From the NCBI RefSeq assembly GCF_014842975.1, contig NZ_JACYXK010000016.1:43735-107734 (forward strand): DNA of 64,000 bases, in the 5' to 3' direction. Shown here piece after piece: positions 55,257 through 63,593 of the stretch. The translations under genes were made by a program, and so were the position numbers. The notes under the pieces were generated by a model. The model did not search any database, had not been told where the DNA came from, and was given only the letters and a program-made list of their open reading frames with translations. Every line of letters begins with the position of its first letter. Within the stretch, counting starts at the first letter, position 1. This DNA is from Rhodanobacter sp. DHB23. GTDB lineage: Bacteria; Pseudomonadota; Gammaproteobacteria; Xanthomonadales; Rhodanobacteraceae.

Positions 55257-57602
55257 ATGAACCAGCGCTGCAAGCAATTCTGTCCGGCACTCGCGATGGC
55301 GGTTTCGCTGGCCTTGTCCAGCGGCGGCGCACTGGCCGCGACGGCCGCGGTCGGCAACGCCGCCGCGGTCGATCCGCGCATCGGCACCGGCGGCGACGGC
55401 CACACCTTCCCCGGCGCCACCGTGCCGTTCGGCATGATCCAGCTCTCGCCCGATACCGCGATGCCGGACTTCAAGCACGCCTACAAGTGGGCCGCGGGCT
55501 ACCAGTACGGCGATCCCACCATCGTGGGCTTCTCGCACACGCACTTTTCCGGTTCCGGCCACTCGGACCTGGGCGACGTGCTGGTGATGCCGGTCGCCGG
55601 CGACGTGAAGCTCGATCCGGGCGATGCGGACAAGCCCGGCAGCGGCTACCGCTCGCGCTTCAGCCACGCCAGCGAAGTGGAGCAGGCGGGTTATTACGCG
55701 GTGACCCTGGGCGACTACGGCGTCCGCGCCGAGCTGACCGCCTCGACGCGCGTCGGCTGGCACCGCTACACCTTCCCGAAGGACCAGCCGGCGCACCTGC
55801 TGCTCGACCTGCGTCCCAGCATCTACGACTACCCGGGCAAGGTGCTGTGGGCCGACCTGCGCGTGCACGACGATGGCACGGTGACGGGTTGCCGCACCAC
55901 GCGCGGCTGGGCGCCGGGGCGCGAGCTGTGCTTCGCGATGCGCTTCAACCAGCCCATGGCCTCGCGCACGCTGTACGACCGCGAGACGGACGTGCCCTAC
56001 AAGGGCTTCAAGGGCCCGGGCAACCAGCCCGAGGACCGCGACGCCGAGAACGGCCGCGCGCTGGAAGGCGTGTTCGACTTCGGCCAGTTGGATCGGCCGC
56101 TGCTGGTGAAGGTGGCGATCTCGCCGGTGAGCGAGGCGAACGCCGTCGCCAACCTCGACCGGGACGGCAAGGGCTGGGACTTCGACGCCCGCCGCGCCGA
56201 TGCCACCGCGGCCTGGAACAAGGCGCTGTCCGCGATCGACGTGACCGGCACGCCGGCGCAGCGCACCGGTTTCTACACCTCGCTCTACCACGCGATGCTC
56301 GCGCCCACGCTGAGCATGGACGTCAACGGCGAGTACCGCGGCCCCGACCACCAGGTGCACAAGGCCGCCGGCTTCGACTTCTATTCCAGCTGGTCCATGT
56401 GGGATGTGTACCGCGCCGAGGAACCGCTGATGGTGCTGCTGCGGCCCGACCTCAGCACGCAGTTCATCCGCTCGCTGATCGCCGCGCAGCAGGCCAGTCC
56501 GTTCGGCATGCTGCCGGTGTGGGCGTACCAGGGCCTGGAAACCTGGTGCATGACCGGCTACCACGCGGTGGCGATCATCGCCGACGCGTACATCAAGGGG
56601 GTGCGCGGCTTCGATGCGGACCAGGCGCTGAAGGCGATGGTGTCCACCGCCACCTATGGCAACTACGGCGACCTCGCCGACTACATGAAGCTCGGCTACG
56701 TGCCGATCGACAAGGAAACCGAGGCCGGCTCCAAGACCCAGGAATACGCCTACGACGACTGGGCCATCGCGCAGATGGCCGGGGCACTGGGCAAGCACGA
56801 CGTCTACGCCACCTTCGAGAAGCGCGCGGCCAACTGGCGCAACGTGTGGGATCCGCAGACCGGCTTCATGCGCGCCAAGCTCAGCAACGGCCAGTTCCGC
56901 ACACCGTTCGATCCCGCCTCCGCGGCCTACGGCAGCGACTACACCGAGGCCAACGCGTGGCAGTACTCGTGGTACGTGCCGCAGGACGTGGCGGGCCTGG
57001 TCGCGGCCTACGGCGGCGACGCGAAGTTCGTCAGCAAGCTGGATCAGCTGTTCGACGCCAAGGTCGACCCGGCGATCTTCAAGAACGTCGAGGACATCAC
57101 CGGCCTGATCGGCTGGTACGCCCACGGCAACGAACCCAGCCACCACATCGCCTACCTCTACGACTACGCCGGCGCACCGTGGAAGACGCAGCAGCGGCTG
57201 CAGCAGATCATGGACAGCCAGTACGGCATCACGCCGGACGGCCTGGTCGGCAACGACGACCTCGGCCAGATGTCGGCTTGGTACATCTTCACCGCGCTGG
57301 GCTTCTACCCCGTCACGCCGGCCAGCGACGAATACGCCATCGGCCGGCCCTTCGTGCCGAAGGCCGTGCTGCACCTGCCGAACGGGCACGCGTTCACCAT
57401 CGTGGCCGAGCACATGGATGCGGCGCATCCGTACGTCGGATCGGTCACGCTCAACGGCAAGCCGCTGGACCGCGTCTTCCTGCGCCACGGCGAGATCCTC
57501 GCCGGCGGCGAACTGCGCTTCGTGATGCAGGCGCAGCCGAACAGGCAGTGGGGCACGGCGACCGCGGCACGACCGGCATCGATGAGCCCGTGGCAGCAGT
57601 GA
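55257..57602 (+). CDS. GH92 alpha-mannosidase, second paralogue
   Basis: A 781-residue GH92 enzyme with a Sec signal peptide (ALAMAVSLALSSGGALA-AT), in contrast to the Tat leader of the first GH92. It shows DPRIGTGGDGHTFPGATVPF, GFSHTHFSGSGHSDLGD, YAHGNEPSHHIAYLYDYAG and GNDDLGQMSAWYIFTALGFY. It diverges from the 37160 paralogue in the helical domain (SWSMWDVYRAEEPLMVLL versus SLWDIYRALHPLYTLF), so it probably targets a different alpha-mannose linkage. It lies opposite to and upstream of the LacI operon. No gene follows in the 437 bases after it. Confidence 0.92.
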   Translation: MNQRCKQFCPALAMAVSLALSSGGALAATAAVGNAAAVDPRIGTGGDGHTFPGATVPFGMIQLSPDTAMPDFKHAYKWAAGYQYGDPTIVGFSHTHFSGSGHSDLGDVLVMPVAGDVKLDPGDADKPGSGYRSRFSHASEVEQAGYYAVTLGDYGVRAELTASTRVGWHRYTFPKDQPAHLLLDLRPSIYDYPGKVLWADLRVHDDGTVTGCRTTRGWAPGRELCFAMRFNQPMASRTLYDRETDVPYKGFKGPGNQPEDRDAENGRALEGVFDFGQLDRPLLVKVAISPVSEANAVANLDRDGKGWDFDARRADATAAWNKALSAIDVTGTPAQRTGFYTSLYHAMLAPTLSMDVNGEYRGPDHQVHKAAGFDFYSSWSMWDVYRAEEPLMVLLRPDLSTQFIRSLIAAQQASPFGMLPVWAYQGLETWCMTGYHAVAIIADAYIKGVRGFDADQALKAMVSTATYGNYGDLADYMKLGYVPIDKETEAGSKTQEYAYDDWAIAQMAGALGKHDVYATFEKRAANWRNVWDPQTGFMRAKLSNGQFRTPFDPASAAYGSDYTEANAWQYSWYVPQDVAGLVAAYGGDAKFVSKLDQLFDAKVDPAIFKNVEDITGLIGWYAHGNEPSHHIAYLYDYAGAPWKTQQRLQQIMDSQYGITPDGLVGNDDLGQMSAWYIFTALGFYPVTPASDEYAIGRPFVPKAVLHLPNGHAFTIVAEHMDAAHPYVGSVTLNGKPLDRVFLRHGEILAGGELRFVMQAQPNRQWGTATAARPASMSPWQQ

Positions 57603-57709
57603 GGCCTCGCCGGAAACCTCCGCGTGGACGGCACCAGGGGTGTATGCCTGCGTCACCCGCGCCCCGAATCGCCTTGTCCCCGCGATGACGCGGGCTCTTC
57701 TCCCCGGGG

Positions 57710-57906
57710 GCCTGATTGGCGTCGAGTCCCAGCGGTGAGCCGATTTGCCCCTCCCCCTGCTTGCAGGGGGAGGCTGGGAGGGGGTGAAACCTTGCGAAAG
57801 ACGCTCATGGATGGCTTTCGCAAGAGCTTGACCCCACACCAACCCTCCCCTGCACGCAGGGGAGGGAGACAGCACATGGCACGCTGAGACTCGACGCCAA
57901 TCAGGC
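57710..57906. mobile_element. MITE-like element with 25-bp terminal inverted repeats
   Basis: Arms GCCTGATTGGCGTCGAGTCC-CAGCG (57710-57734) and CGCTGAGACTCGACGCCAAT-CAGGC (57882-57906) differ at one base, with CCCCGGG-type extensions outside. The interior contains direct and inverted runs of CCCTCCCCTG but no frame. It fills most of the gap between GH92 and the histidine kinase. No transposase is present. Confidence 0.75.
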
Positions 57907-58039
57907 CCGGGGCTTTCCGGGGATTCCTGGCCAGCATCGCCCGCGGGCTGGCCGTCGCCGGCAAACCTGCGCAGAATAGGGAGAGTGCCCGCGGGGAGCC
58001 GGGCCCAGCCGATCGGGAGTCGCCGATGTCGCGTGTCCG

Positions 58040-59833
58040 ATGAAAGCCCAAGGCCTGCCACGCTGGCGCTTCGCCGGCCTCCTGCTCGCGATGGTCGTCA
58101 TCGTGGCCCTGCCGTACCTCGCCATGCGCGTGATGGCCGAGCAGACGCAGGAGGCCAACCGCTGGCTCAACCATGCCAATACGATCAAGGCGCTCACCTA
58201 CCGCATCGCCTACCTGATCCGCGACAGCGAGGCGGCGAGCTACCGCATCCTCGCCGGTGATGGCGATACCGCCACCGAGCAGCGCGCCCTGGGCGCCAAG
58301 GACCAGGTTCCCGGACTGCTGGGCCGGCTGCATGCGTTGACCATCGACAACCCGGACCAGCAGGTGAGCATCGGCGCGCTGGAGAGCGTGGTCAACGGCC
58401 GCGTCACGCTGGTGGACCAGGCGCTGGCGCGGATGCACAAGGGCGACGCCGGCGGGGCGCGGCAGTCGCTGCGCGACGCCAGCGACCTGTTCCGCATGCA
58501 CATGCTGATCGACGGCATCGCGCAGTCCGCGGACCGCCTGCTGGTCGAGCGCAGCCGCGACGTCGAGCACCAGGTGCGCCGCAGCCAGTTCGTGCTCGGG
58601 CTGATCGCGCTGGCGCAGCTGCTGCTGCTGATCGTGGTGGTGGTCACCTCCGAGCGGCAGATCGGCAAGCGCCAGCTGGCGGAGACCCGCGAAGGCCGTG
58701 CGGTGCTGCGCGCGCAGCTGATCGTGCAGGCGGTGCGCGAGCCCATCGCGCTGTTCGACGAGCAACTGCGCAGCCTGCTGGTGAACGCCGCCTTCGCCGA
58801 GCTGTACGGGCTGGATCCGAAGCACCAGCGCGCCCTGTCGCTGCCGCAGATCGGCAGCGGCGCATGGAGCGACGGCGCCCTGCTGCAGCGGCTCAACGAC
58901 GTGCTGCTGCGCGACCGCGAGCTGTGGGACTACGAGGTCGTCCAGCACACCCCCGACGGCGTGGACCGGCACGTGGTGATCAACGCCCGGCGCATCCAGC
59001 AGCAGGACAGCGACGCGCAGGCGCTGCTGCTCACCGTGAGCGACGTCACCGCGCGCGCGCTGGCCGAGCACAAGGTCAACGAGCTGAACCACCAACTGGA
59101 GGGCAAGGTGGCGCAGATCACCGACGTCAACCGCGAACTGGAGGCCTTCAGCTATTCGGTCTCGCACGACCTGCGCGCACCGCTGCGCCACATCGCCGGC
59201 TTCGCGCGCAAGCTGCGCCAGCACCTCGGCGAGCAGATGGACGAGACGGGCAGCCACTACCTCGACGTGATCGGCGGCTCGGCGCAGCGCATGGGGCAGC
59301 TGATCGAGGACCTGCTGGTGTTCTCGCGCCTGGGCCGCGGCGCGCTGCGCCTGCAGCCGGTGGACATGCAGTCGCTGGCCGAGGAGGCGCGCGCGCTGTG
59401 CACCGCGGAGGTGCCGGAGCGGCGCATCGCCTGGTCGATGGCGCCGCTGCCCATCGTGGTGGGCGACGAGAACATGCTGCGCACGGTGTGGCAGAACTTG
59501 ATCGGCAACGCGGTGAAGTACACCGGCCAGCGCGAGGTCGCGCACATCACGGTGGACGTCCAGCGCGGCCGCAACGGCGACTACGAGTTCACCGTGGGCG
59601 ACGACGGCGCCGGCTTCGACATGCAGTACGCCGACAAGCTGTTCGGCGTCTTCCAGCGCCTGCACCGCGCTTCGGACTTCCCCGGCAACGGCATCGGCCT
59701 CGCCAACGTGCGGCGCATCCTCGCCCGCCACGGCGGCCGTGCCTGGGCCGAGGCCGAGCCGGACCGCGGCGCACGCTTCCATTTTTCGCTGCCGGCGCGC
59801 GACCTGTCCGGCGTACACAACGAGGGACTCTGA
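58040..59833 (+). CDS. CHASE3/PAS histidine kinase
   Basis: A 597-residue sensor kinase. The first membrane helix (FAGLLLAMVVIVALPYLAMR) is followed by a CHASE3-like extracytoplasmic helical domain (about residues 35-180) and a second helix (VLGLIALAQLLLLIVVVVTS). Then come a PAS-like domain, a kinase core with SYSVSHDLRAPLRHIAGFAR (His near residue 376), an N-box VWQNLIGNAVKYTGQ and G-boxes DDGAGFDMQYADKLFGVFQR, GNGIGLANVRRIL. The H-box context matches kinases that use Rcp1-type single-domain regulators. Its stop is three bases before the next gene, a response regulator. The ligand is unknown. Confidence 0.9.
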   Translation: MKAQGLPRWRFAGLLLAMVVIVALPYLAMRVMAEQTQEANRWLNHANTIKALTYRIAYLIRDSEAASYRILAGDGDTATEQRALGAKDQVPGLLGRLHALTIDNPDQQVSIGALESVVNGRVTLVDQALARMHKGDAGGARQSLRDASDLFRMHMLIDGIAQSADRLLVERSRDVEHQVRRSQFVLGLIALAQLLLLIVVVVTSERQIGKRQLAETREGRAVLRAQLIVQAVREPIALFDEQLRSLLVNAAFAELYGLDPKHQRALSLPQIGSGAWSDGALLQRLNDVLLRDRELWDYEVVQHTPDGVDRHVVINARRIQQQDSDAQALLLTVSDVTARALAEHKVNELNHQLEGKVAQITDVNRELEAFSYSVSHDLRAPLRHIAGFARKLRQHLGEQMDETGSHYLDVIGGSAQRMGQLIEDLLVFSRLGRGALRLQPVDMQSLAEEARALCTAEVPERRIAWSMAPLPIVVGDENMLRTVWQNLIGNAVKYTGQREVAHITVDVQRGRNGDYEFTVGDDGAGFDMQYADKLFGVFQRLHRASDFPGNGIGLANVRRILARHGGRAWAEAEPDRGARFHFSLPARDLSGVHNEGL

Positions 59834-59836
59834 GTG

Positions 59837-60280
59837 ATGAATCGCCATATCCGCACCATCCTGCTGGTCGAAGACAGCATGGCCGACGCCGAAATGTCGC
59901 TGGACGCGCTGCGCGAGGCCAACCTCGCCAACCCGGTGGTGCACCTGCAGGACGGCGTGGAATGCATGGACTGGCTGCAATGCCGCGGCGCCTGGGCCAC
60001 GCGCGAACCGGGCAATCCCGCCGTGGTGCTGCTGGACATCAAGATGCCGCGCATGGACGGCCTGGAAGTGCTCAAGCGCATGCGCGCCGATGAGCGCCTG
60101 AAGCGCATCCCGGTGGTGATCCTTTCCTCCTCGCGCGAGGAAAGCGACCTCGCGCGCAGCTGGGACCTCGGCGTCAACGCCTACGTCATCAAGCCGGTGG
60201 ACGTCGACCAGTTCTTCACCGCCGTGCGCACGCTGGGACAGTTCTGGGCGGTGCTGAACCAGGCGCCCGAATACGATTGA
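59837..60280 (+). CDS. Rcp1-type single-domain response regulator
   Basis: A 147-residue stand-alone receiver domain. IRTILLVEDSMADAEMSLDA gives the acidic pocket, VVLLDIKMPRMDGLEVLKRM the phosphoacceptor Asp (near residue 65), PVVILSSSREE the Ser/Thr switch and VNAYVIKPVDVDQFFTAVRT the lysine. The length and extended C-terminus fit the Rcp1 (phytochrome-partner) subfamily. It has no output domain and probably relays phosphate between the flanking kinases. The ATG at 59837 was chosen; a GTG one codon earlier is also possible. Confidence 0.92.
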   Translation: MNRHIRTILLVEDSMADAEMSLDALREANLANPVVHLQDGVECMDWLQCRGAWATREPGNPAVVLLDIKMPRMDGLEVLKRMRADERLKRIPVVILSSSREESDLARSWDLGVNAYVIKPVDVDQFFTAVRTLGQFWAVLNQAPEYD

Positions 60281-60306
60281 GACCGCGAACGAAGGAGATG
60301 CTGCCC

Positions 60307-61857
60307 ATGCATGGTCCGCAAGGCCGCGACGCCCGCCCCATTCGCGTGCTGGTGGTGGAGGACAGCCGCGAGGACGCCGAGCTGGTGCTGGTCGAGCTGG
60401 CCGACGACGCGCTGCCGCACGAGGCGCGCGTGGTGGACGACGAGGCGGCCTATCTCGCCGCGCTGGGCGAGTTCGCGCCCGACATCGTGCTGTCCGACCT
60501 CAGCCTGCCGGGCTTCTCCGGCCGGCGCGCGCTGGAACTGCTGCGCCAGCGCGACGAGGACCTGCCCTTCATCTACGTCTCCGCCACGCTGGGCGAGGAG
60601 GCGGCCATCGCGGCGCTGCGCGACGGCGCCACCGACTACATCCTCAAGCAGAACCCGGCGCGCCTCGCCAGCGCCGTGCGCCGCGCGCTGGCCGAGGCCG
60701 CCGAGCACCGCGCCAACCAGCGCGCCGAAGCGGAACTGATCCGCGCGCAACGCTTCGAGAGCCTGGCCATGCTGGCCGGCGGCCTCAGCCACGACCTGCG
60801 CAACCTGCTGCAGCCGCTGCTGCTGGCCGGCGAAAGCCTGCGCGACCGCGGCGACGACCCGCAGCTCGCGCGGCTGGGCGAACTGGTGCGCGACTGCGGC
60901 AAGCGCGGGCTGGAAATGGTGCAGTCCATGCTCTCCTTCGCCCGCGGCGCGCGCCGCGCCGAGGAAGTGCGCCTCGGCGCGCTGATGGATGCGCTGGGCC
61001 TGCTGCTCAAGGGTAGCGTGCCGCGGGCGATCCGCATGCAGGTGGCGGTGGACGCGCCCGAGCTCAGCTTCGCCGGCAACCACACCGAACTGCAGCAATG
61101 CCTGCTCAACCTCTGCCTCAACGCGATCCAGGCGATGCCGGCCGGCGGCGAGCTGCGCATCGAGACGGCGCAGCAGAAACTGGAGGCGGATTTCTTCCAA
61201 CAGGGCGAACAGCCGCGCCCAGGCCAGCACCTGCGCCTCAGCGTGACCGACAGCGGCACCGGCATGAGCCGCGAGGTGCTGGCGCGCCTGTTCGAGCCGT
61301 TCTTCACCACCAAGGAAAGCGGCACCGGCCTCGGCCTGCTGTCCTGCCGCCGCATCGTCGCCAGCCACGGCGGCGTGATGCGCGTGGACAGCGCACCGGG
61401 CCGCGGCACGCGCTTCGACCTCTACATCCCGTTGCAGGAGGCGCCGGACGTCGCCGAGGCGGGCGGCGACAGCAGCGATCTCGAAGGCCTGGGCGAGCTC
61501 GTGCTGGTGGTGGCCGAGGCCGCCAGCGAACTCTCCCTGCTCACCGACACGCTGGACGCTTGGGGCTACCAGGCCAGCGCCAGTCAGAGCGGCACCGCCG
61601 CCTTGCAATGGATCGGCGCCTACGGCCTGCCCGACCTCGTGCTGATGGATGCGGACATGAACCTGCTCACCGGCGTGCGCACGCTGGCCGCACTGGTCGA
61701 GCAGGGCTACGACGGCGCCGTGGTGATGCTGGTGCGCCCGGACGCGCCGCCGAACCCCGACGAACTGCCGCCCCTGGCCAGCCTGCACGTGCTCGACAAG
61801 CCGGTCACCACGCGAAAGCTGTTGCGCACGTTGCGGTTGGCGTTGGCCGGCGCCTGA
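60307..61857 (+). CDS. REC-histidine kinase-REC hybrid protein
   Basis: A 516-residue cytoplasmic hybrid. The N-terminal receiver (IRVLVVEDSREDAELVLVEL, IVLSDLSLPGFSGRRALELL, DYILKQNPARLAS) is followed by a short coiled-coil and a kinase core with H-box LAGGLSHDLRNLLQPLLLAG (His near residue 160), CLLNLCLNAIQAMPAGGEL and FFTTKESGTGLGLLSCRRIV. A C-terminal receiver-like domain (LPDLVLMDADMNLLTGVRTL) retains its Asp. The start is placed at 60307, nine bases after GGAG; an ATG three codons earlier is too close to the site. It follows the response regulator by 26 bases, so the three genes form a phosphorelay operon. Confidence 0.9.
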   Translation: MHGPQGRDARPIRVLVVEDSREDAELVLVELADDALPHEARVVDDEAAYLAALGEFAPDIVLSDLSLPGFSGRRALELLRQRDEDLPFIYVSATLGEEAAIAALRDGATDYILKQNPARLASAVRRALAEAAEHRANQRAEAELIRAQRFESLAMLAGGLSHDLRNLLQPLLLAGESLRDRGDDPQLARLGELVRDCGKRGLEMVQSMLSFARGARRAEEVRLGALMDALGLLLKGSVPRAIRMQVAVDAPELSFAGNHTELQQCLLNLCLNAIQAMPAGGELRIETAQQKLEADFFQQGEQPRPGQHLRLSVTDSGTGMSREVLARLFEPFFTTKESGTGLGLLSCRRIVASHGGVMRVDSAPGRGTRFDLYIPLQEAPDVAEAGGDSSDLEGLGELVLVVAEAASELSLLTDTLDAWGYQASASQSGTAALQWIGAYGLPDLVLMDADMNLLTGVRTLAALVEQGYDGAVVMLVRPDAPPNPDELPPLASLHVLDKPVTTRKLLRTLRLALAGA

Positions 61858-61865
61858 CCCGCAAT

Positions 61866-61912
61866 GCCCCTCTCCCGCTTGCGAGGGAGGGGTTGGGGAG
61901 AGGGGCTTTTCT
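61866..61912. repeat. Dispersed CCCCTCTCCCGCTTGCGA-type hairpin repeat
   Basis: CCCCTCTCCCGCTTGCGAGG and GGGGTTGGGGAGAGGGGCTT form an imperfect hairpin with T-rich sequence after it (GGGGCTTTTCTG), right after the hybrid kinase stop. It probably terminates that operon. The next 190 bases up to the integron array carry no gene that I can support. Confidence 0.6.
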
Positions 61913-62097
61913 GCCGCAACGGTCTAGCCGTACCTGGAGCGGCCAGGCGCTGGCTGCCGGAGGCGCGCCAGGTTTAGTGGGTGGTTGAGCGCCGGGGCGC
62001 GCCACTGGGGGCGGTGTTGCTTGGCGTACGGGCTGCAGCCACGGATCGCGGCCTTGCAGTTCGCAGTCAAGGCAGCCTTACTGCCCTACAAGAACGC

Positions 62098-62154
62098 GCG
62101 AAACGCTGGAGTTAAGCGGCGGCGAAGCCGTCCGCCTTGAACGAGGTGTTAGCT
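62098..62154 (-). other. attC site 1 (distal end of array)
   Basis: The core GTTAGC (62148-62153, plus strand) and the stem TTAAGCGGCGGC-GAA-GCCGTCCGCC-TTGAA are intact. The outer core reads GAAAC instead of CTAAC, so its bottom-strand R' site is GTTTCGC. This fits the last cassette, where the bases after the cut belong to the chromosome. The stop codon of the 141-residue gene is inside this site. Confidence 0.88.
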
Positions 62155-62574
62155 ATACAGCCAGCTTCCATATGAATATTTTTGAATTTGATCCGCGATG
62201 GATTTCGATATTCTCATTTTGAACGACGCATCTTCTTCATATGTCAGATAAACGTACTTGAAAAACAAACTACGCTTACACACGCCGTGTAGTTTAGACA
62301 GAGTTAGAAGCGTCGCGAAGCGAGGAGGGAATGAAGAACTCACCAGCAGTGCTTTGTCGTTTACTTGAAATCTCAAGATTCCAGTGAATTCATTGCCTCG
62401 AACATTGCCGGAGCTTCCCGATAAAGTTTTGCCATCAAAGCTGTCCGGGTCGGGGCACGAACCGTGGCTCATTCCTTTCATGGATTTAGATGTGAATATA
62501 AGCCCTATTGCAGTAGATAGAAGAGTTGTTCCTACTGCAACAAGTCGAGCAATTTGCATTCCTGACATGATCAT
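62149..62574 (-). CDS. Integron cassette protein, membrane-anchored, unknown function
   Basis: A 141-residue protein beginning MIMSGMQIARLVAVGTTLLS, with one hydrophobic N-terminal segment that is either a membrane anchor or an uncleaved signal. It is followed by a polar domain with two cysteines and a strand-rich region (NEFTGILRFQVNDKALLVSS). AGGAGA lies nine bases before the ATG. No family is recognised. It is the last cassette of the array, and its TAA stop falls in the attC core. Codon use is AT-richer than the chromosome genes, which supports acquisition. Confidence 0.72.
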   Translation of the reverse strand: MIMSGMQIARLVAVGTTLLSTAIGLIFTSKSMKGMSHGSCPDPDSFDGKTLSGSSGNVRGNEFTGILRFQVNDKALLVSSSFPPRFATLLTLSKLHGVCKRSLFFKYVYLTYEEDASFKMRISKSIADQIQKYSYGSWLYS

Positions 62575-62728
62575 AAATCCGGTCTCTCCTAGGGCATCTA
62601 GCTTCGAAACTTGCTGAATATTTAGTGGTTTTCGGCCAGAGTGTGTCGTGGTGAACTACATCCAGTGCTGCCGTGACCTGCGCCAGATATGGATTGGCTT
62701 GTATCGCTCATCACGCAATATTCCCTGT

Positions 62729-62785
62729 GTCTAACGCTGGAGTTAAGCGGCGGCGAAGCCGTCCGCCTTGAACGAGATGTTAGAC
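62729..62785 (-). other. attC site 2
   Basis: 57 bp between GTCTAAC and GTTAGAC. The inner sequence is CGCTGGAGTTAAGCGGCGGC-GAA-GCCGTCCGCCTTGAACGAGAT. Unlike site 1, it has complete 7-base core sites at both ends. Confidence 0.92.
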
Positions 62786-62786
62786 C

Positions 62787-63089
62787 TTATTTGTTTTGTC
62801 GAAACCGAATGAACATGGATGTGACTGCACATAACAAGAAGAGCAAACAGAAAACAAAGGCTAGCGTGCGATGACCCGAAGACGACGAAACGAGATACGC
62901 ACCAATAAACAGATTCCAAAGGGACATGATCGTTTTATAGGTGCGGGTGGGCTCTGTGCGCCCGGTGAGCATGCCCGGACCATAGAGGGGCGAGTTACCG
63001 ATGGTTGGAACGAGCCAGACCCCTACGAGACCGATGAAACCATAGGCCACGACGACAAGACCCAGAACAATCAAAATGGTTTCGATCAT
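62787..63089 (-). CDS. Integron cassette protein with three membrane helices
   Basis: A 100-residue protein: MIETILIVLGLVVVAYGFIG, a loop containing PTIGNSPLYGPGMLTGRTEP, a second helix (LWNLFIGAYLVSSS) and a third (LAFVFCLLFLLCAVTSMFIR). The gene fills its cassette; the TAA stop lies two bases past the attC 2 core, and GGGAG precedes the ATG. No family is recognised. Small membrane proteins are frequent cassette cargo. Confidence 0.72.
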   Translation of the reverse strand: MIETILIVLGLVVVAYGFIGLVGVWLVPTIGNSPLYGPGMLTGRTEPTRTYKTIMSLWNLFIGAYLVSSSSGHRTLAFVFCLLFLLCAVTSMFIRFRQNK

Positions 63090-63107
63090 CGAGACGCTCC
63101 CTGTGAG

Positions 63108-63164
63108 GTCTAACGCTTGAATTAAGCGGCGGCGAAGCCGTCCGCCTTGAATGAGTAGTTAGAC
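63108..63164 (-). other. attC site 3
   Basis: 57 bp between GTCTAAC and GTTAGAC, with the variant inner sequence CGCTTGAATTAAGCGGCGGC-GAA-GCCGTCCGCCTTGAATGAGTA. It differs from site 2 by a few substitutions outside the stem. Confidence 0.92.
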
Positions 63165-63173
63165 GCCACGTCG

Positions 63174-63521
63174 TCACCAAACCTCAATGGTTGCAGTGAA
63201 GTCAGAAGGGTCATGAGCGTGCACGGTAACTACGGACGGAACAAAACTGTCACCCTTGTATGACGGTTTGGCCGAGTATTGCTTGATTTTCCCATCTTGC
63301 GCTAACGGGAGAATGGTGCCGATGTCGATTCTCTGCTTTTGTTGAGCGGCCCAAGCAGGAACAAACACTACGTTTGGGCCGGCATCTGGGCCGCCGAATT
63401 CCTTGGGCATTAAGAGCATCGGGACTAGGTCGCCGCTTCGAGTGGCAGCCTCAACCTTTTCACGCGAATTGAGGGAAGAAAAATCTGGGCCAGATCCCTT
63501 CTTTTTAAACCAGTTGAACAT
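63174..63521 (-). CDS. Integron cassette protein, soluble, unknown function
   Basis: A 115-residue protein starting MFNWFKKKGSGPDFSSLNSR. It has a helical N-terminal part and a strand-rich C-terminal part (GDSFVPSVVTVHAHDPSDFT) and no signal peptide or membrane helix. AGGAGG precedes the ATG. The stop is 10 bases before attC 3. No family is recognised. The regular hydrophobic pattern and good ribosome site indicate a real gene. Confidence 0.72.
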   Translation of the reverse strand: MFNWFKKKGSGPDFSSLNSREKVEAATRSGDLVPMLLMPKEFGGPDAGPNVVFVPAWAAQQKQRIDIGTILPLAQDGKIKQYSAKPSYKGDSFVPSVVTVHAHDPSDFTATIEVW

Positions 63522-63536
63522 AGACCCTCCTGTGGC

Positions 63537-63593
63537 ATCTAACGCTGGAGTTAAGCGGCGGCGAAGCCGTCCGCCTTGAACGAGATGTTAGGT
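63537..63593 (-). other. attC site 4
   Basis: 57 bp between ATCTAAC and GTTAGGT. The stem and spacer are identical to sites 1 and 2. The stop codon of the 76-residue gene lies in the core. Confidence 0.92.

Noticed and set aside
30429..57602. Interpretation as a Bacteroidetes SusC/SusD polysaccharide locus
   Set aside because: No SusD-like gene is present; receptors and gene order are of the xanthomonad (proteobacterial) TonB-receptor type.
61922..62112. Short plus-strand frame entering attC 1 (ends ...NARNAGVKRR)
   Set aside because: It has no start with a ribosome site and runs into the attC stem; it may be a remnant of an older gene but cannot be supported.
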